DNA of 64,000 nucleotides from contig VSNT01000001.1 in NCBI GenBank assembly GCA_009774465.1, positions 32,630 to 96,629 of the forward strand. Direction: 5' to 3'. Shown here one piece after another: positions 34,257-43,504 of the stretch. The notes beneath the pieces are model-generated. The model had not been told where the DNA came from and searched no databases. It worked only from the letters and a program-made list of their open reading frames with translations. Positions within the stretch are counted from its first letter, which is position 1, and each line of letters opens with the position of its first letter. Made by a program: the position numbers and the translations under genes. This stretch comes from Lachnospiraceae bacterium. Lineage in GTDB: Bacteria > Bacillota_A > Clostridia > Lachnospirales > Lachnospiraceae.

Positions 34257-36098
34257 TTATAGCATCACAATCATTTCCTTATCCAAATAAGCGGTGCTGC
34301 TTTTACTTCCTTTTGTAATGATCAGTTCTTCTCCTTCTTTTTTGCCCATGCGGAACAGTCCTGGTTTAATGCAGTATCGATTGGTACATGCTTTTTCCTC
34401 CATTGACTCCGAAATCACAATCCTGTAAAAGTCTTCTTCATATTTTACCAGGCAGCGTCCTAAGAAAAGCATCCGACCGTCTCCATTATCATTAAATACC
34501 CTTACGCTTTGTCTGAAATAAAGGAAAAGCAATGCCAGCAGCAAAATCAATAAAACAGCGCCGCCGGATACCACAATCATCTTTACCGCGGGTATATCAA
34601 AAAAGCTTATCTTTTCCAGCTCTTCCTTTACTATAACCTCTTCTGCCTGTGCCTTATATTCTTCCACCGTTACCTTTTGACTTTCCTTTATAACAGGTGA
34701 TTTTTCCGGCGAAGGAAGCAGTTCTGTTTTTTCCGGTATAAATGCTTTCTTTGTTTTTGCTATGGGGTTTATGATTTCCCCACTATTTTCCGCAGACTCC
34801 GCTGCTTCTCTGGGGTTATCCATTTGCGGCACCGGTGATGCTTCTTCCTTATTTGAGCTGTCTTCTCCTGATGAAGAATTTCCTCCATCTTCCGGTGATG
34901 CTGTGGCCTGTGCTTCGGGTGTTGCTGCAGGATGCGGCTCTTTACCGGAATCCGGCGAAGGTGACTGGCCAGGTGTCGGCGTCTGTCCGGAATTATCTTT
35001 TTCGATATTATTGATTAAAATACTGCTGCAAAGTCCAGACTCATCCACATCTTGGTTTTCCAGTCTGACCAGAACCGAATATCTGCCATTTTCATTTACT
35101 TCTATTTTCTCCCCGTTGCCAAGTACCTGCCCGGCTTCATTCTTCCACTCATAAGCAGGCACGCAAAGCTTTAACCTTCCTCCGGTCAAATCCTCCAGAT
35201 GAACGCTTAAAACTGCCTTTTCCGCTTTTCCTTCGGTTTCATTTCTTACAATCAATCGCCCGCAAAGCTGGTTTTCTGTCAGTCCGCACCCTGTTTCATA
35301 TCCGTCAACTGTCTTTTTGCAACTGATGAAATACCCCTCTATTTCCGTTTCTTTCATACCGCAGTCTGTAACATAACCATCTATGGTGTTCTCGTCCTTG
35401 CCACAGTTTTGCTGATATTCTGTAATGGTTCCCTCCGGTATCTGACAGATTAATTTCTGATAAGAATGGAGAGAGGGACCAACCGATCCACAGGTCAAGC
35501 AATAGCTGTAGATTCTTTCCTGCTGTCCCATGTCACAGTCATTATGCGTGGCAGTTCCCTTTGACTTTCCAAAAGTAGTCCGTCCATGAGCAAAGCAGGT
35601 ATCGGTCCAGGTTTCAAGAATGTTTCCATCCGGTGCATGATTCATCAGACAATCCGCCTTCTCATAACATTCTGTGATGTGAGAATGCGTAATCTCCCCG
35701 TAACAGTCGCCGCCCTGTAATTCATCTCCCTGATGCTCATGATAAACAGGTTTTGTGTAGCATCCGCTGCCTTCACTTTCATTTCCTGCATGACTGTGAT
35801 AAATGGGCGTTTGATAACAGGGGCCTCCGGATTTCTCATTTCCTTCATGTTGGTGGAAAACAGGATCACTATAGCATCCTCCCTGCGCAGAGCTGCTTCC
35901 TGTATGTTTATGAAGTATCTGTGTGATAACCTCCGCAGGTGCCTGCAGATTTTCTCCCGCCCCTTCACTTCCATATACTGACAAAGGCACTCCTGCCAAA
36001 ATACAGAAAACAGCCGCTGTGGAAAGCAGGCGCTTTATCGTCCTTGTGCATCTGTGCACTTTAATTTTCTTTTTCTTTCTAAAAATAATTTGTCTCAA
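34257..36098 (-). CDS. Cell-surface protein with His/Cys-rich repeats, single-pass membrane anchor
   Basis: A 613-residue protein. A basic N terminus and hydrophobic segment (RLLSTAAVFCILAGVPLSVYG) form a signal sequence. The outer region begins with four repeats of about 20-22 residues with the pattern H-x-H-x-G-(N/S/D)...G-G-x-C-Y-x-x-P-(V/I)-(F/Y), then several Cys repeats (CGKDENTIDGYVTDCGMKETEIEGY), a beta domain, a long Pro/Ser/Glu linker and a membrane helix (MIVVSGGAVLLILLLALLFLYF), leaving about 85 residues inside the cell. The repeated His and Cys suggest metal binding, an inference. The TTG at 36098 is seven bases after GGGAGGT; the ATG at 36125 has no site. Confidence 0.7.
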   Translation of the reverse strand: MRQIIFRKKKKIKVHRCTRTIKRLLSTAAVFCILAGVPLSVYGSEGAGENLQAPAEVITQILHKHTGSSSAQGGCYSDPVFHQHEGNEKSGGPCYQTPIYHSHAGNESEGSGCYTKPVYHEHQGDELQGGDCYGEITHSHITECYEKADCLMNHAPDGNILETWTDTCFAHGRTTFGKSKGTATHNDCDMGQQERIYSYCLTCGSVGPSLHSYQKLICQIPEGTITEYQQNCGKDENTIDGYVTDCGMKETEIEGYFISCKKTVDGYETGCGLTENQLCGRLIVRNETEGKAEKAVLSVHLEDLTGGRLKLCVPAYEWKNEAGQVLGNGEKIEVNENGRYSVLVRLENQDVDESGLCSSILINNIEKDNSGQTPTPGQSPSPDSGKEPHPAATPEAQATASPEDGGNSSSGEDSSNKEEASPVPQMDNPREAAESAENSGEIINPIAKTKKAFIPEKTELLPSPEKSPVIKESQKVTVEEYKAQAEEVIVKEELEKISFFDIPAVKMIVVSGGAVLLILLLALLFLYFRQSVRVFNDNGDGRMLFLGRCLVKYEEDFYRIVISESMEEKACTNRYCIKPGLFRMGKKEGEELIITKGSKSSTAYLDKEMIVML

Positions 36099-36154
36099 TT
36101 CTCTTACCTCCCTGTTGAAATTCATTTAAATGCTTTTGTTTTCAGACAAATAAA

Positions 36155-36183
36155 ACCTGTCCATGAAACATCCATAGACAGGT
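36155..36183 (-). terminator. Leader hairpin (candidate attenuator) before the His/Cys-repeat gene
   Basis: On the minus strand ACCTGTCTATG and CATGGACAGGT form an 11-bp stem (one G-U-type mismatch) followed by TTTTATTT. It lies between the promoter at 36236-36264 and the start codon, with no other minus-strand gene upstream, so it can only act on this gene's own leader. Confidence 0.55.
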
Positions 36184-36235
36184 CATCCGTAACAATTCAC
36201 ATATTTAATTGGATTTCTAAGCGGTAAGTGTTTCA

Positions 36236-36278
36236 AGCATACCATGAGAAATCCTTTGTGTCAAATACTAATTAGTAT
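36236..36278 (-). promoter_or_regulatory. Promoter with palindromic operator candidate
   Basis: On the minus strand TTGACA (36264-36259) and TATGCT (36241-36236) are 17 bp apart. Immediately upstream is the perfect palindrome ATACTAATTAGTAT (36265-36278), touching the -35 box. It drives the His/Cys-repeat gene and could also affect the divergent lipoprotein gene at 36331. Confidence 0.6.
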
Positions 36279-36330
36279 CAATTCTTAAAAAAGCACTGTA
36301 CAAAATTAAGAAAAAAATTATAATAAGGAT

Positions 36331-37796
36331 ATGAATGCAAATATTAATTATCCATTAAGTTTCATAAGAAAATCTTTTTTTCTGCTGATGCAATGTGTCT
36401 TTGTAATGCTGTTGATTTCCTGCAGTGCAAAAAGGCCGGCACCGGCAGACAGTTATATTCCAGAGGATTACATAAGGGAATCAGACCTGATTGACTTTGA
36501 CATCTCTTCTTTAAATATTGTCCCCAATAACCCTCACCCCACTTTAAGCGTGCCTACCTATATTACCAGAGTAGAGGATATCTATTTTATTGTGGACTGC
36601 TATAACGACCAGGTAATCTATCATGATAATTTAAATGATCCCTTATATGAATGGCAGGTTATGACAAATGACTTATCCAAGGGGCATACCCTTGCCAGCG
36701 ACGGAACCGTATACTTAATTGATGATACGGAAAATAACCGGATTCTGATTATGGAAAAGCAGTCAAATGAAAATGGTCAGCCAGTGTTTGTTCCCACACA
36801 GGAATTTTCAAACATAGGAGACCGGCCTCATTATATTATCTATGATGATTATACGGATACTTTTTATGCCTGGAGCTCCCAGAGCGGTGAGATGTACCTG
36901 TTCCGCCATGCCCCGGACAGTTCCCGGATGTATCTGACCGAGGTTCGCTCCATCCCGTCTTTAAATGGTGTGTATGTCCGGTCCTTTACCATTATTGATG
37001 ACCGTATTTACTTTGTCTCAGGCAATTCAAGTATTATAGAAGCGGATCTTTACAGCTTTAAGATTAAAAAGGAATACCCTGTTCCAGCGCAAATGACAGG
37101 TATGATTCAGCTTACCAGAATTGAAGATTACTTTTACATCACCATATCCGGATTCTGATTATGGAAAAGCAGTCAAATGAAAATGGTCAGCCAGTGTTTG
37201 TTCCCACACAGGAATTTTCAAACATAGGAGACCGGCCTCATTATATTATCTATGATGATTATACGGATACTTTTTATGCCTGGAGCTCCCAGAGCGGTGA
37301 GATGTACCTGTTCCGCCATGCCCCGGACAGTTCCCGGATGTATCTGACCGAGGTTCGCTCCATCCCGTCTTTAAATGGTGTGTATGTCCGGTCCTTTACC
37401 ATTATTGATGACCGTATTTACTTTGTCTCAGGCAATTCAAGTATTATAGAAGCGGATCTTTACAGCTTTAAGATTAAAAAGGAATACCCTGTTCCAGCGC
37501 AAATGACAGGTATGATTCAGCTTACCAGAATTGAAGATTACTTTTACATCACCATATCCACTGATATAACAGGCAGTCAGGACTACGCCACCATGATACG
37601 GGTAAAAGACTTAGATGATCTGTCCTCTGGAAACTATGAGGATGTTTATAATAATTTTATCGGAGGCGGCACCCCATATTATATTACTCAAATTGATCAG
37701 ATCTGGTATTTAACTGAGCATCGTCTCCCGGGACATTCCATTTGGAGTTTTCAAGTAGTAGACAATAAAATAACTAACGTTATTCCAATTTATTAA
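36331..37796 (+). pseudogene. Lipoprotein gene broken by a 410-bp tandem duplication
   Basis: Removing one 410-bp copy restores a single frame of 352 codons from the ATG at 36331 to the stop at 37796. The intact protein would be a lipoprotein (lipobox LISC near residue 31) with a beta-propeller-like body of repeated YFIVDCYNDQVIYHD, TVYLIDDTENNRILI and RIYFVSGNSSIIEADLYS strands. As it stands, the frame shifts at the duplication junction and stops after ISGF at 37158; a second frame begins at 37161 (MEKQSNENGQ) but lacks the signal peptide. The family is not one I can name. The GT39-like gene follows by about 25 bases. Confidence 0.8.
36738..37557. repeat. Exact tandem duplication, 2 x 410 bp
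   Basis: Bases 36738-37147 and 37148-37557 appear identical over all 410 positions when read line by line. The junction shows CC microhomology (…AACC|GGATTC on the left and …ATATCC|ACTG on the right). 410 is not a multiple of three, so the second copy shifts the frame. Perfect identity means the event is recent or is an assembly error. Confidence 0.9.
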
Positions 37797-37820
37797 ATCA
37801 GGATTTGAAAGGATATGCTT

Positions 37821-39416
37821 ATGACAAAATTGCTTTTTCAGGATACAAATGCCTCAGGCAGCCCAATAAAAAGAACAACTTTGTGCGTTATATTTACAAT
37901 TCTCTTATCCTGCCTGTTTACTGCTGTTGCACAGGGCAGCAGTTTTTTCTACAGTTCCCACAGTACAAAAGTGATGGTGCTTGTTTTTCTTGCCATGCTG
38001 TATGCAGGTGTTTTTCTTTATCTGAAGCTTTCTCACAGACTGAATGAAAATACCATTGTTTTTCTGTTGATTCTGCTGGGCGTATTGTTAAGATGCGGCT
38101 ATGTACTTTTATCAGGGCTTTATGACCGTCAGCATGACGCCGGCGCCTACACCGGCATGGGAACTGACTTTGTCAACCCAGGACATATCGGATATATTGA
38201 ATATATTTATAAATTTCACAAGCTGCCTGATTTAAATCCTTATGAACTGTTTGCCTACTATCATCCGCCCCTGCATCATCTGATCTCCTTTTTATGGCTG
38301 CAGCTTAACATTTTTTTTGGTGTGGCAGAAGATCTTGCTTTCGAAAACCTGCAGATTCTGCCTCTTCTTTACTCCTGTCTTTTCATGGCAGTTGTATGGA
38401 AAACCCTGAAAGTACTGGAAATCAGGGAAACCGGCCTTTACATAGGACTTGGCTTTGTGGCGCTTCATCCTGCCACGATTATCATGGCAGGCAGCGTCAA
38501 TAACGATATGCTCACTATTTTATTCATGAGCCTTATCATTTTATATTCACTTATGTGGATTCGGAATAAAGACTTAAAAGGACTGGTTAAATTAGCGCTG
38601 GTTATCGGTTTTGGCATGATTACAAAATTAAATTCAGCGGTTCTTGCCATTCCTTTGGGCATTATATTTCTCATGCATTTTGTCTCTATTCTCCGCCAGA
38701 AAGATAAGGGGCTTCTTCTTAAATGGATTAAAAACTACTGTATTTTTGGTGCAATTGTCATTCCTGTAGGGCTGTCATGGATTGTAAGGAATCTAATCCG
38801 TTTTGGTGAAAAGCCGGGAGTACCTGTTCCGGGAGAAACCTCCCCCATGTACACTGCTCCTTATAGTCTTTGGGAAAGACTGGGCATTCCCGCACTTGCA
38901 GACTGGCATTTTGATTTTCCTTTTCATCCTATCAGTGCATCCGCCTGCAATAATACCTGGGTTATTATGTTCCACACTTCCATGTTTACCGAAGAATATC
39001 CTGCTGATCTTCCTGATATTCTTCTTTCCATGTGCCAGCTTACCTTTATTTTAGCTGTTATCCTTGGAATAACAACTGCTATTTTATTGTTTTCTGTACT
39101 GCTAAGTAAAAGAACCCGTCGGGAAGACACTGTTTTCCTTTTGACGGGTTATGTAATCATGTTAATTTCCTTTGCAGCATTCGTCATTGTTTATCCCTAT
39201 ACCTGCAGCAGCGATTTTCGTTATGTGGCAATCTGCCTTGTTTACACTGCCATCGCATTAGGGCTTGGCAACAAGTACTGCTTATCTTTTTCTCCTCTGC
39301 AAAAGACCAGTCATTTTACCAAAATAAAAGCAGTCGGTATGCAAATCATTAATGCCTGTACGATTTTGATGTTAACCTGCATCACTTTGATTTATTTGTT
39401 CTGGGAACGCTGGTAA
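37821..39416 (+). CDS. GT39/GT-C-like polytopic membrane glycosyltransferase
   Basis: A 531-residue protein with about eleven to twelve membrane helices. The first outer loop holds the acidic motif YDRQHDAGAYTGMGTDFVNPGHIGYIEYI, and NPYELFAYYHPPLHHLISFLW follows, as in protein mannosyltransferase-like (GT39/PMT) families that use polyprenyl-phosphate sugars. KLNSAVLAIPLG and the SVNNDML loop are also typical. I start it at the ATG at 37821, eight bases after GAAAGG. It lies directly downstream of the broken lipoprotein gene and is probably in its transcript. The acceptor is unknown. Confidence 0.78.
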   Translation: MTKLLFQDTNASGSPIKRTTLCVIFTILLSCLFTAVAQGSSFFYSSHSTKVMVLVFLAMLYAGVFLYLKLSHRLNENTIVFLLILLGVLLRCGYVLLSGLYDRQHDAGAYTGMGTDFVNPGHIGYIEYIYKFHKLPDLNPYELFAYYHPPLHHLISFLWLQLNIFFGVAEDLAFENLQILPLLYSCLFMAVVWKTLKVLEIRETGLYIGLGFVALHPATIIMAGSVNNDMLTILFMSLIILYSLMWIRNKDLKGLVKLALVIGFGMITKLNSAVLAIPLGIIFLMHFVSILRQKDKGLLLKWIKNYCIFGAIVIPVGLSWIVRNLIRFGEKPGVPVPGETSPMYTAPYSLWERLGIPALADWHFDFPFHPISASACNNTWVIMFHTSMFTEEYPADLPDILLSMCQLTFILAVILGITTAILLFSVLLSKRTRREDTVFLLTGYVIMLISFAAFVIVYPYTCSSDFRYVAICLVYTAIALGLGNKYCLSFSPLQKTSHFTKIKAVGMQIINACTILMLTCITLIYLFWERW

Positions 39417-42103
39417 ACCTCATGAAAAGCGTCTATTTCCTCCATTGATTTAGTGCTTAGATTGTGAGAAAAGGAATTCTTTTCCTTTAGGTTGGTATTG
39501 TGAAAAGTTTCCATAATTTGCCCTGATGCTCTTTGAATTTCCTCCTGAAATTCTCTTGCAGAGATCAACTGACAGCCCTCTCCCGTAATGATGATCTGCT
39601 CTAACCCATCTGAAGTTGCCACAGTCACATCATATCTGTGGCTGTTCTCATGTGCAAACTTTTCAATATACTGATCGGCAGTTTCTGCTTCCTTTGTAAA
39701 TACTACATGAATATTGTGATAATCTGATATTTCCGTAGGATGTCCTTCCAGACGGTAGGCATCAAAAACCACAATCAAATTCATTTTCTTTATTGCCTGA
39801 TAATTGCAGAGAATGTCCATCAGCTTCCCTCTGGCTCCATCCAGGCTGCGTTTTGCCAGTTCTTTCAGTTCCTCCCATGCAAATATAACATTATAGCCAT
39901 CTACCAGCAGATATTTTTCTTTTTTAACCGAAGACTGGTAATTTCGAGTCCGGGCTTCCACATACCCATCTGCCGCGTCGTTTCTCTGGCTCTTTTTCCA
40001 CCTAATATTAATTCTAGATTTAATTTCTTTTCTATTTGCATAAAATGTCCGTTTTATTATATCATCAGCCTCTTCCTGACCTATCCATTGTGATATTTCT
40101 GCATCCGCCTTTTTTGTATTCATCCTTTGAGTGCATATAGCTGCATTTGTGTCATTGACTGCACTTTCTTCTTTCATGCAGCTTTCCACATGCATAAATT
40201 CTGCAACTCTGTCCCACCCCACAATATAGCCGGCTCCGTGGGCACAGAAAACAGAGTCTGCAGGATTTTCGACATCTTCTGCAGGATTATATGCATTTTT
40301 TTCCAATACCTCCTGTGTGTTGTGACAGGGGTAATATCCCTTCATACTGCAATAAAGACGGCCTGTTCCTTTTGTGTATGCCGTCACTTCATTCTGATAG
40401 TCTAAAAGTACAGCCATAGGCGCCATCCCCTTTAATACTGCCTGCCCGGACGCAGTATTTTCCAGCGTAAAGCTGCCATGCATTTTATCAAGATCCGTCA
40501 TAGCACGCCCTACCACACTTTCCGGTACCTCCAGCATAAATTCATAGTAAGGCTCTAAAAGAATACTTTCCGCCTGCATAAGCCCCTGTCTAAGCGCCCG
40601 GTAAACTGCCTGCCTGAAATCTCCCCCTTCCGTATGCTTCTGATGTGCGCGTCCTGATTTTAGTGTAATCTTCATATCAGTAATGGGTGCACCAATCAGC
40701 ACCCCAGGATGTTCCCTTTCTTCCAAATGCGTCAGTACCAGTCTCTGCCAATTCCTGGCAAGCACGTCTTCGCTGCAGTCTGCCAGAATTTCCAGACCGC
40801 TTCCTGCTTCCCCCGGTTCCAATAAAAGATGCACTTCCGCATAATGACGGAGCGGTTCAAAATGCCCTATGCCTTCTACCGTACTTGCTATTGTCTCTTT
40901 ATAAACAATGCTTCCCACACCAAAATTTACATCCACGCCAAATCTTTCCTGTATCAACTGACGATAAACCTCAATCTGCACCTGTCCCATAATCTGAATC
41001 TTAATTTCTTTATTTTGTTCATCCCATACAAGATGCATCTGAGGCTCTTCTTCCTCAAGTTGTTTCAATTTAGGATATATTAATGCTGCATCACATCCGT
41101 CCGGCAGTAAAACAGAGTAACAAATGACAGGGGAAAGTTCCGGATACACTGTCTTTTCCTCATATCCAAGTCCCTCCCCTGCAAAAGTATCTGTAAGGCC
41201 TGTTACAGCACATATTTCACCTGCTTCCGCCTCTGTTGTCGTTTCAAACTTTTCTCCTGAGTAAATCCTGATCTGGTTTACTTTTTCCTCCCGGCTTCCG
41301 TCCCTTCCACACAGAGCTTCTCTTGCTTTCAGACTGCCTCCGGTGATTTTCATATGCGTCAGCCGGCTGCCATCCCGATCTCTTGTTATTTTATAAACTC
41401 TGGCGCCAAATGCAGCAGGATATTCCTTCTGCATTGTACAAAGTTCCAATCCCGAAAGCAATGCTTCCACACCGGCAAGCTTTAACGCCGAGCCAAAAAA
41501 ACAGGGGAAAACTTTTCTTTCCCCTATCAGCTTCCTGATATTGTTTCGATTTATCTTTCCTGTTTCCAGAAATTCATCTAACGTCTCTTCTCCACTCATT
41601 GCAAGGCTTTCATAAAATACTTCTGACTCCTGATCTTCAAAATCCACACAGTTCTCATCCAGCAAGGTCTTTAAGTCGTTTATAATTTTTTTCTTATCCG
41701 TATCCGGCTGATCCATCTTGTTTATAAATAAAAATACCGGAATATTATAATGCTTTAAAAGCCTCCATAACGTAAGCGTATGTCCCTGTACCCCGTCGCT
41801 CCCGCTGATAACCAGTATGCCATAATCCAGCACCTGCAGTGTTCTCTCCATCTCAGCAGAGAAATCCACATGCCCTGGAGTGTCTAAAAGCGTGATTTTC
41901 GTTTCATTTACAGAAAGAAGCGCCTGCTTGGAAAAAATTGTAATTCCTCTTTCCCTCTCCTGTCCATAGTTGTCCAGAAAAGCATTCTTCTTGTCCACTC
42001 TGCCCAGCTTTCGAATACTTCCGCTTACATACAGCATTCCTTCTGATAAAGTTGTCTTTCCGGCATCTACATGTGCCAGGATTCCTATCACCAGCCTCTT
42101 CAT
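39392..42103 (-). CDS. TetM-like translation GTPase fused to a C-terminal NYN (YacP-type) nuclease domain
   Basis: A 903-residue fusion. Residues 1-about 640 are an EF-G/TetM-type GTPase: G1 AHVDAGKTT (10-18), G3 DTPGHVDF (74-81), G4 NKMD (128-131), then the domains that in ribosomal protection proteins reach the decoding centre. A basic linker follows. Residues 731-about 860 form a NYN/YacP domain with the acidic set Asp735 (VDGYN), Asp781 (VFDAYR), Asp810 (ETAD) and Asp832 (TSDG). TetM proteins are about 640 residues, so the nuclease is an addition. Its tail overlaps the convergent GT39-like gene by 25 bases. Resistance to tetracycline is not implied. Confidence 0.9.
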   Translation of the reverse strand: MKRLVIGILAHVDAGKTTLSEGMLYVSGSIRKLGRVDKKNAFLDNYGQERERGITIFSKQALLSVNETKITLLDTPGHVDFSAEMERTLQVLDYGILVISGSDGVQGHTLTLWRLLKHYNIPVFLFINKMDQPDTDKKKIINDLKTLLDENCVDFEDQESEVFYESLAMSGEETLDEFLETGKINRNNIRKLIGERKVFPCFFGSALKLAGVEALLSGLELCTMQKEYPAAFGARVYKITRDRDGSRLTHMKITGGSLKAREALCGRDGSREEKVNQIRIYSGEKFETTTEAEAGEICAVTGLTDTFAGEGLGYEEKTVYPELSPVICYSVLLPDGCDAALIYPKLKQLEEEEPQMHLVWDEQNKEIKIQIMGQVQIEVYRQLIQERFGVDVNFGVGSIVYKETIASTVEGIGHFEPLRHYAEVHLLLEPGEAGSGLEILADCSEDVLARNWQRLVLTHLEEREHPGVLIGAPITDMKITLKSGRAHQKHTEGGDFRQAVYRALRQGLMQAESILLEPYYEFMLEVPESVVGRAMTDLDKMHGSFTLENTASGQAVLKGMAPMAVLLDYQNEVTAYTKGTGRLYCSMKGYYPCHNTQEVLEKNAYNPAEDVENPADSVFCAHGAGYIVGWDRVAEFMHVESCMKEESAVNDTNAAICTQRMNTKKADAEISQWIGQEEADDIIKRTFYANRKEIKSRINIRWKKSQRNDAADGYVEARTRNYQSSVKKEKYLLVDGYNVIFAWEELKELAKRSLDGARGKLMDILCNYQAIKKMNLIVVFDAYRLEGHPTEISDYHNIHVVFTKEAETADQYIEKFAHENSHRYDVTVATSDGLEQIIITGEGCQLISAREFQEEIQRASGQIMETFHNTNLKEKNSFSHNLSTKSMEEIDAFHEVYQRSQNK

Positions 42104-42714
42104 GTCCTGCTCCCTTTCAAAGCAGCAGCTTCTTCTAAATATCTGCTGTAAAATAATTCTTTTGGCAGTTCAACGATTACTGCATTTCCTGTCTTATAAT
42201 TTTTAGCCATATCCTCAAAAGGCGTATCATGTATATATGACATTAATGTCATAATAACTGCGCTGTGCGTCACCAGCAAAGTATCCTTCTTTTCTCTTTG
42301 AGCGATATCATCAATGGCCGGCAAAAGACGATTTAAAAGCTGTTGATAAGACTCTCCCCCGGGCGGTACTTGATACCGCCGGTTTTGATGCCAATTCTGG
42401 TATTCCTCCGAAAAAACTTCTCTAACCTGTTTCCATGTATATCCCTCCCAGTCGCCCAGACAGATTTCTTCCAGCCCCTGATGTATTATTGGCACAATCG
42501 AAAACTTTTCTCCTATAATCTCCGCTGTTTCCAGAGCTCTCTTTTTTTTACTTGTATATATGCTTCCAATTTCACAAAGCTCTGCACTGATCTTCTCCGC
42601 CAGCTCTCTGGCCTGTTTTCTTCCATTTTCATTTAAAGGCGTATCTGTCTGTCCCTGAATTTTGCTTTCCAGATTCCAGTCCGTTTCTCCGTGTCTAACC
42701 AGATAAATATTCAT
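42100..42714 (-). CDS. Histidine phosphatase, phosphoglycerate-mutase family
   Basis: A 204-residue phosphatase with the RHG motif LVRHGETDWN (catalytic His8), SKKKRALETAEII, the Glu of GLEEICLGDWEG and the second catalytic His in LLVTHSAVIMTLM. Such proteins dephosphorylate sugar phosphates, cobalamin precursors or small metabolites. The stop overlaps the start of the GTPase-NYN gene as ATGA, so the two are translationally coupled. Confidence 0.88.
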   Translation of the reverse strand: MNIYLVRHGETDWNLESKIQGQTDTPLNENGRKQARELAEKISAELCEIGSIYTSKKKRALETAEIIGEKFSIVPIIHQGLEEICLGDWEGYTWKQVREVFSEEYQNWHQNRRYQVPPGGESYQQLLNRLLPAIDDIAQREKKDTLLVTHSAVIMTLMSYIHDTPFEDMAKNYKTGNAVIVELPKELFYSRYLEEAAALKGSRT

Positions 42715-42917
42715 ATAATTCCTTTCTGTGATTTATAACTTTTATTTCTACATTGACTGCCGCTTTCAGTTAAAAACTTGTAAATTTGTACAAATTGCGC
42801 GATCACTTTATATGCCAAAATGCTGAAAATTTATTTTTTCTTAAGATTATACTAACATTTTGGGAAAAATATTGATAAGATAATTATATAGCATCTATTT
42901 CGCAAAGGAGGTTTCCC

Positions 42918-43433
42918 ATGTTTCAAAAAGGTGATTTTGTTGTTTATGGTCATAATGGAATTTGCTGCATACAGGACATTACTACACTGAATATTTCCGG
43001 CGTTGACAAAAACAGGAAGTACTATCTGCTAAAGCCCGTATCCACGTCCAAAAGCACCATTTATACTCCGGTGGACACTGCTGACACTCTGCTCCGCCAC
43101 GCCATGAGTCGTGAGGAAGCCGATAATCTGATCAGGTCTATTCCGGATATTCCCACAATTCCATTAAGTGATGAAAAGACATTGGAGCAGACCTACAAAA
43201 CGTATATACGATCCAATAACAGTAAAGCATGGGTACAGTTAATGAAAACCATTCATCTCCGAAAGGAAAGCAGGATCACATCCGGCCATAAAGTAACTGC
43301 ATTAGACAGCCGCTATTTTGATCTTGCCGAGTCCTCTCTTTATGGTGAGCTCGCCATTGCTCTTGGAAAGCCGAAAGAAGAAATCAGATCCTACATTTCC
43401 AATTGTATCGGTTCTCTGGGGCAGCATACTTAA
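42918..43433 (+). CDS. CarD/CdnL-family transcription factor
   Basis: A 171-residue protein. The N-terminal RNA-polymerase-interacting domain (MFQKGDFVVYGHNGICCIQDITTLNISGVDKNRKYYLLKPVSTSKSTIYTPVD) matches the CarD/TRCF family, and a helical C-terminal DNA-binding part follows (TLRHAMSREEADNLIRSIPDI...). These proteins stabilise the promoter open complex. AAAGGAGG precedes the ATG at 42918. It stands alone. Confidence 0.85.
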   Translation: MFQKGDFVVYGHNGICCIQDITTLNISGVDKNRKYYLLKPVSTSKSTIYTPVDTADTLLRHAMSREEADNLIRSIPDIPTIPLSDEKTLEQTYKTYIRSNNSKAWVQLMKTIHLRKESRITSGHKVTALDSRYFDLAESSLYGELAIALGKPKEEIRSYISNCIGSLGQHT

Positions 43434-43504
43434 CTGCCAGCCGCTCTTTTTCAAACAGATATAATAAAATATTCTCTATAACTCTTTACCGGAAGCAGGG
43501 AGCA

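Noticed and set aside
39392..42103. Acquired tetracycline resistance gene
   Set aside because: The protein is TetM-like but carries a NYN extension and sits among housekeeping genes without mobile flanks; it looks like a resident relative.
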